Shown piece by piece: positions 46,724-61,685 of a stretch of DNA of 64,000 nt. The DNA is from Siphonodentalium dalli. Its lineage: Eukaryota; Mollusca; Scaphopoda; Gadilida; Siphonodentaliidae. The translations under genes and the position numbers were made by a program. Under the pieces are notes generated by a model. The model ran no database searches. It was not told the DNA's origin and saw nothing but the letters and a program-made list of their open reading frames with translations. Position 1 is the stretch's first letter. The number at the start of each line of letters is the position of its first letter. The DNA is taken from positions 150,342,875 to 150,406,874 of the forward strand of contig CP136062.1 of assembly GCA_032622095.1 (NCBI GenBank), given 5' to 3'.

Positions 46724-48220
46724 GGTGACACTCCACAGTTTCGAATGATCAGTAGGGGTAAATTTCTTAGAATAGAGTACCAGTGTTTTCTGTCACCGTG
46801 GGGTGTGGTATGTTTATTGAGAGAAGGTTAGTTATGAATTTGTGGATTTTTAGAGGATGTCTTTGAGTTTTGAAAAATATTGTTTCAGGTGACCTTGACC
46901 CCACCAGTATGAAGTAGTAGCGATTTCTGCGAAACAGTGGCTCCAGACACCAGCGTGGACTTTTTAGCACCTAAAATTTGTCATCTGCATGAAAAATATT
47001 TTTTTTAAACTTACAGTGGTGAGAAGTTTGAAATTTTTTGATATTATTGTGAGGAAACAGTGTTCTTCCAGACAACATAGGCGGCTATACCATAGATTTT
47101 CTGGTTTTTGTGTCCCACGGGCCTGAAAATCGCTTATTTTGGCCATTTTTTGCATCAAATTTCATTTTTCAGGCACACAATCCAGGGGCATAACTCTTGC
47201 TACCCCCATTAAAATGACAATTCTGTACCAAAATCTTTAAGCCTAGTATGTGCTCAACCCAGGTATATATACATTGTATATGTGTTGTGGGATAACATTT
47301 CAGTTATTTTTCATTGAATTGATGCCCCCCTTAGTTTTGCACCAATCCCTGCAGAAACTGTGGAGTGTCACCTTCAAGACCAGCAAATAGCACTATTTTC
47401 ATCTGTCAACTTGACAAATATTGTTACTGAAAATCATTTTTTAGCAAATCTGTTCAGTTAGAAGGAACATTTTATGGTAGATACACCATTCTTCTATGGA
47501 AATTCCAATACAGGTTGTCTTTAGTCATATAAATTGGTGGGCATATGGAGTCTTGGAGCAGTGGGGGGGTGGTGGTTCATGTATATGGTTATTGGTGATT
47601 TTTCAGATGATGGGTACTTCTTCGTGACATCATATGCTCCTTGAATCTTAGCTGAAAAGGCTGATATTGTGACATTACACAGTATACAACAAGATTTTTT
47701 TTTTTTAGATATTCAGTCTTTCTTATTCACAAGTGTGAAATATAATAATTCAGGTTTCCTTGGTCATATTTCACTTGACAACATATTGTTCATGTGATGT
47801 CATAACCTTGTAAAGCTTTCCCTTAATGCAAAATAAGACTTGGAATTTTTTAACCCATAGTTTTGGGGAGAGTATTAAAGATAGTTGTTGTATGAAATAT
47901 TATGTTTTATTTTGATATCTGAGGAAAATATGCATCTCATAATATATTTTATACAACATTTTAGCATTTCAGACCTTTTTCAAGCCATAGATGATGGTTG
48001 AATATATCCATTTTGTCACTACGTCAAGCATAACGTCATTGGGTTCTGAAAGACCCCAAAAGGGGTGAAATCATGGGGGTGCATGTAAATCCCCACCCAA
48101 TCTTGCTGCCTGTGATTGCAATAACGCATGGGGTGTAATATATCATTTTAAGCGGTATAATGCAGAGAATATGGAGGTGTGGTCCCTATTAAAGATTAAT
48201 AAAATTGCATTTCCCCTTAA
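46724..48220 (+). repeat. I4 unit 7: end repeat 46724-47372, linker to 48220
   Basis: Run-length changes near 46801, 46957 (GCGTGGAC), 47145 and 47157. The linker has TTTGGGGAGAG near 47864 and GACCCCAAAAG near 48053. Confidence 0.8.
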
Positions 48221-49724
48221 GGTGACACTCCACAGTTTCGAATGATCAGTAGGGGTAAATTTCTTAGAATAGGAGTACCAGTGTTTTCTGTCACCGTGGG
48301 TGTGGTATGTTTATTGAGAGAAGGTTAGTTATGAATTTGTGGATTTTTAGAGGATGTCTTTGAGTTTTGAAAAATATTGTTTCAGGTGACCTTGACCCCA
48401 CCAGTATGAAGTAGTAGCGATTTCTGCGAAACAGTGGCTCAGACACCAGCGTGACTTTTTAGCACCTAAAATTTGTCATCTGCATGAAAAATATTTTTTT
48501 TAAACTTACAGTGGTGAGAAGTTTGAAATTTTTTGATATTATTGTGAGGAAACAGTGTTCTTCCAGACAACATAGGCGGCTATACCAATAGATTTTCTGG
48601 TTTTTGTGTCCCACGGGCCTGAAAATCGCTTATTTTGGCCATTTTTGCATCAAAATTTCATTTTTTCAGGCACACAATCCAGGGGCATAACTCTTGCTAC
48701 CCCCATTTAAAATGACAATTCTGTACCAAAATCTTTAAGCCTAGTATGTGCTCAACCCAGGTATATATACATTGTATATGTGTTGTGGGGATAAACATTT
48801 CAGTTATTTTTCATTGAATTGATGCCCCCCTTAGTTTTGCACCAATCCCTGCAGAAACTGTGGAGTGTCACCTTCAAGACCAGCAAATAGCACTATTTTC
48901 ATCTGTCAACTTGACAAATATTGTTACTGAAAATCATTTTTTAGCAAATCTGTTCAGTTAGAAGGAACATTTTATGGTAGATACACCATTCTTCTATGGA
49001 AATTCCAATACAGGTTGTCTTTAGTCATATAAATTGGTGGGCATATGGAGTCTTGGAGCAGTGGGGGGGGGGGGGGTGGTTGTTCATGTATATGGTTATT
49101 GGTGATTTTTCAGATGATGGGTACTTCTTCGTGACATCATATGCTCCTTGAATCTTAGCTGAAAAGGCTGATATTGTGACATTACACAGTATACAACAAG
49201 ATTTTTTTTTTTAGATATTCAGTCTTTCTTATTCACAAGTGTGAAATATAATAATTCAGGTTTCCTTGGTCATATTTCACTTGACAACATATTGTTCATG
49301 TGATGTCATAACCTTGTAAAGCTTTCCCTTAATGCAAAATAAGACTTGGAATTTTTTAACCCATAGTTTTGGGAGAGTATTAAAGATAGTTGTTGTATGA
49401 AATATTATGTTTTATTTTGATATCTGAGGAAAATATGCATCTCATAATATATTTTATACAACATTTTAGCATTTCAGACCTTTTTCAAGCCATAGATGAT
49501 GGTTGAATATATCCATTTTGTCACTACGTCAAGCATAACGTCATTGGGTTCTGAAAGACCCAAAAGGGGTGAAATCATGGGGGTGCATGTAAATCCCCAC
49601 CCAATCTTGCTGCCTGTGATTGCAATAACGCATGGGGTGTAATATATCATTTTAAGCGGTATAATGCAGAGAATATGGAGGTGTGGTCCCTATTAAAGAT
49701 TAATAAAATTGCATTTCCCCTTAA
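48221..49724 (+). repeat. I4 unit 8: end repeat 48221-48872, linker to 49724
   Basis: Longest end repeat (652 bp), with many one-base additions (ATAGGAGTACC near 48271, ACCAATAG near 48585, GGGGATAAAC near 48787). Linker G run of about 14 followed by TGGTTGTTC, shared with units 9 and 10. Confidence 0.8.
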
Positions 49725-51220
49725 GGTGACACTCCACAGTTTCGAATGATCAGTAGGGGTAAATTTCTTAGAATAGAGTACCAGTGTTTTCTGTCACCGT
49801 GGGTGTGGTATGTTTATTGAGAGAAGGTTAGTTATGAATTTGTGGATTTTTAGAGGATGTCTTTGAGTTTTGAAAAATATTGTTTCAGGTGACCTTGACC
49901 CCACCAGTATGAAGTAGTAGCGATTTCTGCGAAACAGTGGCTCCAGACACCAGCGTGACTTTTTAGCACCTAAAATTTGTCATCTGCATGAAAAATATTT
50001 TTTTTAAACTTACAGTGGTGAGAAGTTTGAAATTTTTTGATATTATTGTGAGGAAACAGTGTTCTTCCAGACAACATAGGCGGCTATACCATAGATTTTC
50101 TGGTTTTTGTGTCCCACGGGCCTGAAAATCGCTTATTTTGGCCATTTTTGCATCAAAATTTCATTTTTCAGGCACACAATCCAGGGGCATAACTCTTGCT
50201 ACCCCCATTAAAATGACAATTCTGTACCAAAATCTTTAAGCCTAGTATGTGCTCAACCCAGGTATATATACATTGTATATGTGTTGTGGGATAACATTTC
50301 AGTTATTTTTCATTGAATTGATGCCCCCCTTAGTTTTGCACCAATCCCTGCAGAAACTGTGGAGTGTCACCTTCAAGACCAGCAAATAGCACTATTTTCA
50401 TCTGTCAACTTGACAAATATTGTTACTGAAAATCATTTTTTAGCAAATCTGTTCAGTTAGAAGGAACATTTTATGGTAGATACACCATTCTTCTATGGAA
50501 ATTCCAATACAGGTTGTCTTTAGTCATATAAATTGGTGGGCATATGGAGTCTTGGAGCAGTGGGGGGGGGGGGTGGTTGTTCATGTATATGGTTATTGGT
50601 GATTTTTCAGATGATGGGTACTTCTTCGTGACATCATATGCTCCTTGAATCTTAGCTGAAAAGGCTGATATTGTGACATTACACAGTATACAACAAGATT
50701 TTTTTTTTTAGATATTCAGTCTTTCTTATTCACAAGTGTGAAATATAATAATTCAGGTTTCCTTGGTCATATTTCACTTGACAACATATTGTTCATGTGA
50801 TGTCATAACCTTGTAAAGCTTTCCCTTAATGCAAAATAAGACTTGGAATTTTTTAACCCATAGTTTTGGGAGAGTATTAAAGATAGTTGTTGTATGAAAT
50901 ATTATGTTTTATTTTGATATCTGAGGAAAATATGCATCTCATAATATATTTTATACAACATTTTAGCATTTCAGACCTTTTTCAAGCCATAGATGATGGT
51001 TGAATATATCCATTTTGTCACTACGTCAAGCATAACGTCATTGGGTTCTGAAAGACCCAAAAGGGGTGAAATCATGGGGGTGCATGTAAATCCCCACCCA
51101 ATCTTGCTGCCTGTGATTGCAATAACGCATGGGGTGTAATATATCATTTTAAGTGGTATAATGCAGAGAATATGGAGGTGTGGTCCCTATTAAAGATTAA
51201 TAAAATTGCATTTCCCTTAA
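49725..51220 (+). repeat. I4 unit 9: end repeat 49725-50371, linker to 51220
   Basis: A clean 647-bp end repeat and an 849-bp linker, a good reference unit. AAGTGGTATAA near 51152 is shared with unit 10 only. Confidence 0.85.
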
Positions 51221-52716
51221 GGTGACACTCCACAGTTTCGAATGATCAGTAGGGGTAAATTTCTTAGAATAGAGTACCAGTGTTTTCTGTCACCGTGGGT
51301 GTGGTATGTTTATTGAGAGAAGGTTAGTTATGAATTTGTGGATTTTTAGAGGATGTCTTTGAGTTTTGAAAAATATTGTTTCAGGTGACCTTGACCCCAC
51401 CAGTATGAAGTAGTAGCGATTTCTGCGAAACAGTGGCTCCAGACACCAGCGTGACTTTTTAGCACCTAAAATTTGTCATCTGCATGAAAAATATTTTTTT
51501 TAAACTTACAGTGGTGAGAAGTTTGAAATTTTTTGATATTATTGTGAGGAAACAGTGTTCTTCCAGACAACATAGGCGGCTATACCATAGATTTTCTGGT
51601 TTTTGTGTCCCACGGGCCTGAAAATCGCTTATTTTGGCCATTTTTGCATCAAAATTTCATTTTTCAGGCACACAATCCAGGGGCATAACTCTTGCTACCC
51701 CCATTAAAATGACAATTCTGTACCAAAATCTTTAAGCCTAGTATGTGCTCAACCCAGGTATATATACATTGTATATGTGTTGTGGGATAACATTTCAGTT
51801 ATTTTTCATTGAATTGATGCCCCCCTTAGTTTTGCACCAATCCCTGCAGAAACTGTGGAGTGTCACCTTCAAGACCAGCAAATAGCACTATTTTCATCTG
51901 TCAACTTGACAAATATTGTTACTGAAAATCATTTTTTAGCAAATCTGTTCAGTTAGAAGGAACATTTTATGGTAGATACACCATTCTTCTATGGAAATTC
52001 CAATACAGGTTGTCTTTAGTCATATAAATTGGTGGGCATATGGAGTCTTGGAGCAGTGGGGGGGGGGGGTGGTTGTTCATGTATATGGTTATTGGTGATT
52101 TTTCAGATGATGGGTACTTCTTCGTGACATCATATGCTCCTTGAATCTTAGCTGAAAAGGCTGATATTGTGACATTACACAGTATACAACAAGATTTTTT
52201 TTTTTAGATATTCAGTCTTTCTTATTCACAAGTGTGAAATATAATAATTCAGGTTTCCTTGGTCATATTTCACTTGACAACATATTGTTCATGTGATGTC
52301 ATAACCTTGTAAAGCTTTCCCTTAATGCAAAATAAGACTTGGAATTTTTTAACCCATAGTTTTGGGAGAGTATTAAAGATAGTTGTTGTATGAAATATTA
52401 TGTTTTATTTTGATATCTGAGGAAAATATGCATCTCATAATATATTTTATACAACATTTTAGCATTTCAGACCTTTTTCAAGCCATAGATGATGGTTGAA
52501 TATATCCATTTTGTCACTACGTCAAGCATAACGTCATTGGGTTCTGAAAGACCCAAAAGGGGTGAAATCATGGGGGTGCATGTAAATCCCCACCCAATCT
52601 TGCTGCCTGTGATTGCAATAACGCATGGGGTGTAATATATCATTTTAAGTGGTATAATGCAGAGAATATGGAGGTGTGGTCCCTATTAAAGATTAATAAA
52701 ATTGCATTTCCCTTAA
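51221..52716 (+). repeat. I4 unit 10: end repeat 51221-51867, linker to 52716
   Basis: Nearly identical to unit 9, with the same AAGTGGTATAA and TGGTTGTTC variants. The pair probably arose by one recent duplication. Confidence 0.85.
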
Positions 52717-54212
52717 GGTGACACTCCACAGTTTCGAATGATCAGTAGGGGTAAATTTCTTAGAATAGAGTACCAGTGTTTTCTGTCACCGTGGGTGTGG
52801 TATGTTTATTGAGAGAAGGTTAGTTATGAATTTGTGGATTTTTAGAGGATGTCTTTGAGTTTTGAAAAATATTGTTTCAGGTGACCTTGACCCCACCAGT
52901 ATGAAGTAGTAGCGATTTCTGCGAAACAGTGGCTCCAGACACCAGCGTGACTTTTTAGCACCTAAAATTTGTCATCTGCATGAAAAATATTTTTTTTTAA
53001 ACTTACAGTGGTGAGAAGTTTGAAATTTTTTGATATTATTGTGAGGAAACAGTGTTCTTCCAGACAACATAGGCGGCTATACCATAGATTTTCTGGTTTT
53101 TGTGTCCCACGGGCCTGAAAATCGCTTATTTTGGCCATTTTTGCATCAAAATTTCATTTTTCAGGCACACAATCCAGGGGCATAACTCTTGCTACCCCCA
53201 TTAAAATGACAATTCTGTACCAAAATCTTTAAGCCTAGTATGTGCTCAACCCAGGTATATATACATTGTATATGTGTTGTGGGATAACATTTCAGTTATT
53301 TTTCATTGAATTGATGCCCCCCTTAGTTTTGCACCAATCCCTGCAGAAACTGTGGAGTGTCACCTTCAAGACCAGCAAATAGCACTATTTTCATCTGTCA
53401 ACTTGACAAATATTGTTACTGAAAATCATTTTTTAGCAAATCTGTTCAGTTAGAAGGAACATTTTATGGTAGATACACCATTCTTCTATGGAAATTCCAA
53501 TACAGGTTGTCTTTAGTCATATAAATTGGTGGGCATATGGAGTCTTGGAGCAGTGGGGGGGGGGGTGGTGGTTCATGTATATGGTTATTGGTGATTTTTC
53601 AGATGATGGGTACTTCTTCGTGACATCATATGCTCCTTGAATCTTAGCTGAAAAGGCTGATATTGTGACATTACACAGTATACAACAAGATTATTTTTTT
53701 TAGATATTCAGTCTTTCTTATTCACAAGTGTGAAATATAATAATTCAGGTTTCCTTGGTCATATTTCACTTGACAACATATTGTTCATGTGATGTCATAA
53801 CCTTGTAAAGCTTTCCCTTAATGCAAAATAAGACTTGGAATTTTTTAACCCATAGTTTTGGGAGAGTATTAAAGATAGTTGTTGTATGAAATATTATGTT
53901 TTATTTTGATATCTGAGGAAAATATGCATCTCATAATATATTTTATACAACATTTTAGCATTTCAGACCTTTTTCAAGCCATAGATGATGGTTGAATATA
54001 TCCATTTTGTCACTACGTCAAGCATAACGTCATTGGGTTCTGAAAGACCCAAAAGGGGTGAAATCATGGGGGTGCATGTAAATCCCCACCCAATCTTGCT
54101 GCCTGTGATTGCAATAACGCATGGGGTGTAATATATCATTTTAAGCGGTATAATGCAGAGAATATGGAGGTGTGGTCCCTATTAAAGATTAATAAAATTG
54201 CATTTCCCTTAA
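52717..54212 (+). repeat. I4 unit 11: end repeat 52717-53364, linker to 54212
   Basis: One extra T in the T run near 52990. The linker has AAGATTATTTTTTT near 53690, a variant it shares with the distant unit 17. Confidence 0.85.
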
Positions 54213-55709
54213 GGTGACACTCCACAGTTTCGAATGATCAGTAGGGGTAAATTTCTTAGAATAGAGTACCAGTGTTTTCTGTCACCGTGGGTGTGGTATG
54301 TTTATTGAGAGAAGGTTAGTTATGAATTTGTGGATTTTTAGAGGATGTCTTTGAGTTTTGAAAAATATTGTTTCATGTGACCTTGACCCCACCAGTATGA
54401 AGTAGTAGCGATTTCTGCGAAACAGTGGCTCCAGACACCAGCGTGACTTTTTAGCACCTAAAATTTGTCATCTGCATGAAAAATATTTTTTTTAAACTTA
54501 CAGTGGTGAGAAGTTTGAAATTTTTTGATATTATTGTGAGGAAACAGTGTTCTTCCAGACAACATAGGCGGCTATACCATAGATTTTCTGGTTTTTGTGT
54601 CCCACTGGCCTGAAAATCGCTTATTTTGGCCATTTTTGCATCAAAATTTCATTTTTCAGGCACACAATCCAGGGGCATAACTCTTGCTACCCCCATTAAA
54701 ATGACAATTCTGTACCAAAATCTTTAAGCCTAGTATGTGCTCAACCCAGGTATATATACATTGTATATGTGTTGTGGGATAACATTTCAGTTATTTTTCA
54801 TTGAATTGATGCCCCCCTTAGTTTTGCACCAATCCCTGCAGAAACTGTGGAGTGTCACCTTCAAGACCAGCAAATAGCACTATTTTCATCTGTCAACTTG
54901 ACAAATATTGTTACTGAAAATCATTTTTTAGCAAATCTGTTCAGTTAGAAGGAACATTTTATGGTAGATACACCATTCTTCTATGGAAATTCCAATACAG
55001 GTTGTCTTTAGTCATATAAATTGGTGGGCATATGGAGTCTTGGAGCAGTGGGGGGGGGGGGGTGGTGGTTCATGTATATGGTTATTGGTGATTTTTCAGA
55101 TGATGGGTACTTCTTCGTGACATCATATGCTCCTTGAATCTTGGCTGAAAAGGCTGATATTGTGACATTACACAGTATACAACAAGATTTTTTTTTTTAG
55201 ATATTCAGTCTTTCTTATTCACAAGTGTGAAATATAATAATTCAGGTTTCCTTGGTCATATTTCACTTGACAACATATTGTTCATGTGATGTCATAACCT
55301 TGTAAAGCTTTCCCTTAATGCAAAATAAGACTTGGATTTTTTTAACCCATAGTTTTGGGAGAGTATTAAAGATAGTTGTTGTATGAAATATTATGTTTTA
55401 TTTTGATATCTGAGGAAAATATGCATCTCATAATATATTTTATACAACATTTTAGCATTTCAGACCTTTTTCAAGCCATAGATGATGGTTGAATATATCC
55501 ATTTTGTCACTACGTCAAGCATAACGTCATTGGGTTCTGAAAGACCCAAAAGGGGTGAAATCATGGGGGTGCATGTAAATCCCCACCCAATCTTGCTGCC
55601 TGTGATTGCAATAACGCATGGGGTGTAATATATCATTTTAAGCGGTATAATGCAGAGAATATGGAGGTGTGGTCCCTATTAAAGATTAATAAAATTGCAT
55701 TTCCCTTAA
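54213..55709 (+). repeat. I4 unit 12: end repeat 54213-54859, linker to 55709
   Basis: Private changes TTTCATGTGACC (near 54374) and CCCACTGGCC (near 54603). The linker has CTTGGCTG near 55141, shared with unit 14. Confidence 0.85.
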
Positions 55710-57205
55710 GGTGACACTCCACAGTTTCGAATGATCAGTAGGGGTAAATTTCTTAGAATAGAGTACCAGTGTTTTCTGTCACCGTGGGTGTGGTATGTTT
55801 ATTGAGAGAAGGTTAGTTATGAATTTGTGGATTTTTAGAGGATGTCTTTGAGTTTTGAAAAATATTGTTTCAGGTGACCTTGACCCCACCAGTATGAAGT
55901 AGTAGCGATTTCTGCGAAACAGTGGCTCCAGACACCAGCGTGACTTTTTAGCACCTAAAATTTGTCATCTGCATGAAAAATATTTTTTTTAAACTTACAG
56001 TGGTGAGAAGTTTGAAATTTTTTGATATTATTGTGAGGAAACAGTGTTCTTCCAGACAACATAGGCGGCTATACCATAGATTTTCTGGTTTTTGTGTCCC
56101 ACGGGCCTGAAAATCGCTTATTTTGGCCATTTTTGCATCAAAATTTCATTTTTCAGGCACACAATCCAGGGGCATAACTCTTGCTACCCCCATTAAAATG
56201 ACAATTCTGTACCAAAATCTTTAAGCCTAGTATGTGCTCAACCCAGGTATATATACATTGTATATGTGTTGTGGGATAACATTTCAGTTATTTTTCATTG
56301 AATTGATGCCCCCCTTAGTTTTGCACCAATCCCTGCAGAAACTGTGGAGTGTCACCTTCAAGACCAGCAAATAGCACTATTTTCATCTGTCAACTTGACA
56401 AATATTGTTACTGAAAATCATTTTTTAGCAAATCTGTTCAGTTAGAAGGAACATTTTATGGTAGATACACCATTCTTCTATGGAAATTCCAATACAGGTT
56501 GTCTTTAGTCATATAAATTGGTGGGCATATGGAGTCTTGGAGCAGTGGGGGGGGGGGGTGGTGGTTCATGTATATGGTTATTGGTGATTTTTCAGATGAT
56601 GGGTACTTCTTCGTGACATCATATGCTCCTTGAATCTTAGCTGAAAAGGCTGATATTGTGACATTACACAGTATACAACAAGATTTTTTTTTTTAGATAT
56701 TCAGTCTTTCTTATTCACAAGTGTGAAATATAATAATTCAGGTTTCCTTGGTCATATTTCACTTGACAACATATTGTTCATGTGATGTCATAACCTTGTA
56801 AAGCTTTCCCTTAATGCAAAATAAGACTTGGAATTTTTTAACCCATAGTTTTGGGAGAGTATTAAAGATAGTTGTTGTATGAAATATTATGTTTTATTTT
56901 GATATCTGAGGAAAATATGCATCTCATAATATATTTTATACAACATTTTAGCATTTCAGACCTTTTTCAAGCCATAGATGATGGTTGAATATATCCATTT
57001 TGTCACTACGTCAAGCATAACGTCATTGGGTTCTGAAAGACCCAAAAGGGGTGAAATCATGGGGGTGCATGTAAATCCCCACCCAATCTTGCTGCCTGTG
57101 ATTGCAATAACGCATGGGGTGTAATATATCATTTTAAGCGGTATAATGCAGAGAATATGGAGGTGTGGTCCCTATTAAAGATTAATAAAATTGCATTTCC
57201 CTTAA
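55710..57205 (+). repeat. I4 unit 13: end repeat 55710-56356, linker to 57205
   Basis: Matches the unit 9 consensus closely. G run of about 12. Confidence 0.85.
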
Positions 57206-58698
57206 GGTGACACTCCACAGTTTCGAATGATCAGTAGGGGTAAATTTCTTAGAATAGAGTACCAGTGTTTTCTGTCACCGTGGGTGTGGTATGTTTATTG
57301 AGAGAAGGTTAGTTATGAATTTGTGGATTTTTAGAGGATGTCTTTGAGTTTTGAAAAATATTGTTTCAGGTGACCTTGACCCCACCAGTATGAAGTAGTA
57401 GCGATTTCTGCGAAACAGTGGCTCCAGACACCAGCGTGACTTTTTAGCACCTAAAATTTGTCATCTGCATGAAAAATATTTTTTTTAAACTTACAGTGGT
57501 GAGAAGTTTGAAATTTTTTGATATTATTGTGAGGAAACAGTGTTCTTCCAGACAACATAGGCGGCTATACCATAGATTTTCTGGTTTTTGTGTCCCACGG
57601 ACCTGAAAATCGCTTATTTTGGCCATTTTTGCATCAAAATTTCATTTTTCAGGCACACAATCCAGGGGCATAACTCTTGCTACCCCCATTAAAATGACAA
57701 TTCTGTACCAAAATCTTTAAGCCTAGTATGTGCTCAACCCAGGTATATATACATTGTATATGTGTTGTGGGATAACATTTCAGTTATTTTTCATTGAATT
57801 GATGCCCCCCTTAGTTTTGCACCAATCCCTGCAGAAACTGTGGAGTGTCACCTTCAAGACCAGCAAATAGCACTATTTTCATCTGTCAACTTGACAAATA
57901 TTGTTACTGAAAATCATTTTTTAGCAAATCTGTTCAGTTAGAAGGAACATTTTATGGTAGATACACCATTCTTCTATGGAAATTCCAATACAGGTTGTCT
58001 TTAGTCATATAAATTGGTGGGCATATGGAGTCTTGGAGCAGTGGGGGGGGGTGGTGGTTCATGTATATGGTTATTGGTGATTTTTCAGATGATGGGTACT
58101 TCTTCGTGACATCATATGCTCCTTGAATCTTGGCTGAAAAGGCTGATATTGTGACATTACACAGTATACAACAAGATTTTTTTTTTTAGATATTCAGTCT
58201 TTCTTATTCACAAGTGTGAAATATAATAATTCAGGTTTCCTTGGTCATATTTCACTTGACAACATATTGTTCATGTGATGTCATAACCTTGTAAAGCTTT
58301 CCCTTAATGCAAAATAAGACTTGGAATTTTTTAACCCATAGTTTTGGGAGAGTATTAAAGATAGTTGTTGTATGAAATATTATGTTTTATTTTGATACCT
58401 GAGGAAAATATGCATCTCATAATATATTTTATACAACATTTTAGCATTTCAGACCTTTTTCAAGCCATAGATGATGGTTGAATATATCCATTTTGTCACT
58501 ACGTCAAGCATAACGTCATTGGGTTCTGAAAGACCCAAAAGGGGTGAAATCATGGGGGTGCATGTAAATCCCCACCCAATCTTGCTGCCTGTGATTGCAA
58601 TAACGCATGGGGTGTAATATATCATTTTAAGCGGTATAATGCAGAGAATATGGAGGTGTGGTCCCTATTAAAGATTAATAAAATTGCATTTCCCTTAA
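57206..58698 (+). repeat. I4 unit 14: end repeat 57206-57852, linker to 58698
   Basis: Has CACGGACCTG (near 57597), also found in units 16 and 17 but not 15. The linker has CTTGGCTG and GATACCTGAGG. Confidence 0.85.
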
Positions 58699-60192
58699 GG
58701 TGACACTCCACAGTTTCGAATGATCAGTAGGGGTAAATTTCTTAGAATAGAGTACCAGTGTTTTCTGTCACCGTGGGTGTGGTATGTTTATTGAGAGAAG
58801 GTTAGTTATGAATTTGTGGATTTTTAGAGGATGTCTTTGAGTTTTGAAAAATATTGTTTCAGGTGACCTTGACCCCACCAGTATGAAGTAGTAGCGATTT
58901 CTGCGAAACAGTGGCTCCAGACACCAGCGTGACTTTTTAGCACCTAAAATTTGTCATCTGCATGAAAAATATATTTTTTAAACTTACAGTGGTGAGAAGT
59001 TTGAAATTTTTTGATATTATTGTGAGGAAACAGTGTTCTTCCAGACAACATAGGCGGCTATACCATAGATTTTCTGGTTTTTGTGTCCCACGGGCCTGAA
59101 AATCGCTTATTTTGGCCATTTTTGCATCAAAATTTCATTTTTCAGGCACACAATCCAGGGGCATAACTCTTGCTACCCCCATTAAAATGACAATTCTGTA
59201 CCAAAATCTTTAAGCCTAGTATGTGCTCAACCCAGGTATATATACATTGTATATGTGTTGTGGGATAACATTTCAGTTATTTTTCATTGAATTGATGCCC
59301 CCCTTAGTTTTGCACCAATCCCTGCAGAAACTGTGGAGTGTCACCTTCAAGACCAGCAAATAGCACTATTTTCATCTGTCAACTTGACAAATATTGTTAC
59401 TGAAAATCATTTTTTAGCAAATCTGTTCAGTTAGAAGGAACATTTTATGGTAGATACACCATTCTTCTATGGAAATTCCAATACAGGTTGTCTTTAGTCA
59501 TATAAATTGGTGGGCATATGGAGTCTTGGAGCAGTGGGGGGGGGGTGGTGGTTCATGTATATGGTTATTGGTGATTTTTCAGATGATGGGTACTTCTTCG
59601 TGACATCATATGCTCCTTGAATCTTAGCTGAAAAGGCTGATATTGTGACATTACACAGTATACAACAAGATTTTTTTTTTTAGATATTCAGTCTTTCTTA
59701 TTCACAAGTGTGAAATATAATAATTCAGGTTTCCTTGGTCATATTTCACTTGACAACATATTGTTCATGTGATGTCATAACCTTGTAAAGCTTTCCCTTA
59801 ATGCAAAATAAGACTTGGAATTTTTTAACCCATAGTTTTGGGAGAGTATTAAAGATAGTTGTTGTATGAAATATTATGTTTTATTTTGATATCTGAGGAA
59901 AATATGCATCTCATAATATATTTTATACAACATTTTAGCATTTCAGACCTTTTTCAAGCCATAGATGATGGTTGAATATATCCATTTTGTCACTACGTCA
60001 AGCATAACGTCATTGGGTTCTGAAAGACCCAAAAGGGGTGAAATCATGGGGGTGCATGTAAATCCCCACCCAATCTTGCTGCCTGTGATTGCAATAACGC
60101 ATGGGGTGTAATATATCATTTTAAGCGGTATAATGCAGAGAATATGGAGGTGTGGTCCCTATTAAAGATTAATAAAATTGCATTTCCCTTAA
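58699..60192 (+). repeat. I4 unit 15: end repeat 58699-59345, linker to 60192
   Basis: One T-to-A change in the T run, AAATATATTTTTTAAAC near 58967. Otherwise consensus. Confidence 0.85.
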
Positions 60193-61685
60193 GGTGACAC
60201 TCCACAGTTTCGAATGATCAGTAGGGGTAAATTTCTTAGAATAGAGTACCAGTGTTTTCTGTCACCGTGGGTGTGGTATGTTTATTGAGAGAAGGTTAGT
60301 TATGAATTTGTGGATTTTTAGAGGATGTCTTTGAGTTTTGAAAAATATTGTTTCAGGTGACCTTGACCCCACCAGTATGAAGTAGTAGCGATTTCTGCGA
60401 AACAGTGGCTCCAGACACCAGCGTGACTTTTTAGCACCTAAAATTTGTCATCTGCATGAAAAATATTTTTTTTAAACTTACAGTGGTGAGAAGTTTGAAA
60501 TTTTTTGATATTATTGTGAGGAAACAGTGTTCTTCCAGACAACATAGGCGGCTATACCATAGATTTTTCTGGTTTTTGTGTCCCACGGACCTGAAAATCG
60601 CTTATTTTGGCCATTTTTGCTTCAAAATTTCATTTTTCAGGCACACAATCCAGGGGCATAACTCTTGCTACCCCCATTAAAATGACAATTCTGTACCAAA
60701 ATCTTTAAGCCTAGTATGTGCTCAACCCAGGTATATATACATTGTATATGTGTTGTGGGATAACATTTCAGTTATTTTTCATTGAATTGATGCCCCCCTT
60801 AGTTTTGCACCAATCCCTGCAGAAACTGTGGAGTGTCACCTTCAAGACCAGCAAATAGCACTATTTTCATCTGTCAACTTGACAAATATTGTTACTGAAA
60901 ATCATTTTTTAGCAAATCTGTTCAGTTAGAAGGAACATTTTATGGTAGATACACCATTCTTCTATGGAAATTCCAATACAGGTTGTCTTTAGTCATATAA
61001 ATTGGTGGGCATATGGAGTCTTGGAGCAGTGGGGGGGGTGGTGGTTCATGTATATGGTTATTGGTGATTTTTCAGATGATGGGTACTTCTTCGTGACATC
61101 ATATGCTCCTTGAATCTTAGCTGAAAAGGCTGATATTGTGACATTACACAGTATACAACAAGATTTTTTTTTTTAGATATTCAGTCTTTCTTATTCACAA
61201 GTGTGAAATATAATAATTCAGGTTTCCTTGGTCATATTTCACTTGACAACATATTGTTCATGTGATGTCATAACCTTGTAAAGCTTTCCCTTAATGCAAA
61301 ATAAGACTTGGAATTTTTTAACCCATAGTTTTGGGAGAGTATTAAAGATAGTTGTTGTATGAAATATTATGTTTTATTTTGATATCTGAGGAAAATATGC
61401 ATCTCATAATATATTTTATACAACATTTTAGCATTTCAGACCTTTTTCAAGCCATAGATGATGGTTGAATATATCCATTTTGTCACTACGTCAAGCATAA
61501 CGTCATTGGGTTCTGAAAGACCCAAAAGGGGTGAAATCATGGGGGTGCATGTAAATCCCCACCCAATCTTGCTGCCTGTGATTGCAATAACGCATGGGGT
61601 GTAATATATCATTTTAAGCGGTATAATGCAGAGAATATGGAGGTGTGGTCCCTATTAAAGATTAATAAAATTGCATTTCCCTTAA
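60193..61685 (+). repeat. I4 unit 16: end repeat 60193-60840, linker to 61685
   Basis: Has an extra T near 60566, CGGACC, and TTTGCTTCAAAA near 60619 that is shared with unit 17 only. Confidence 0.85.
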
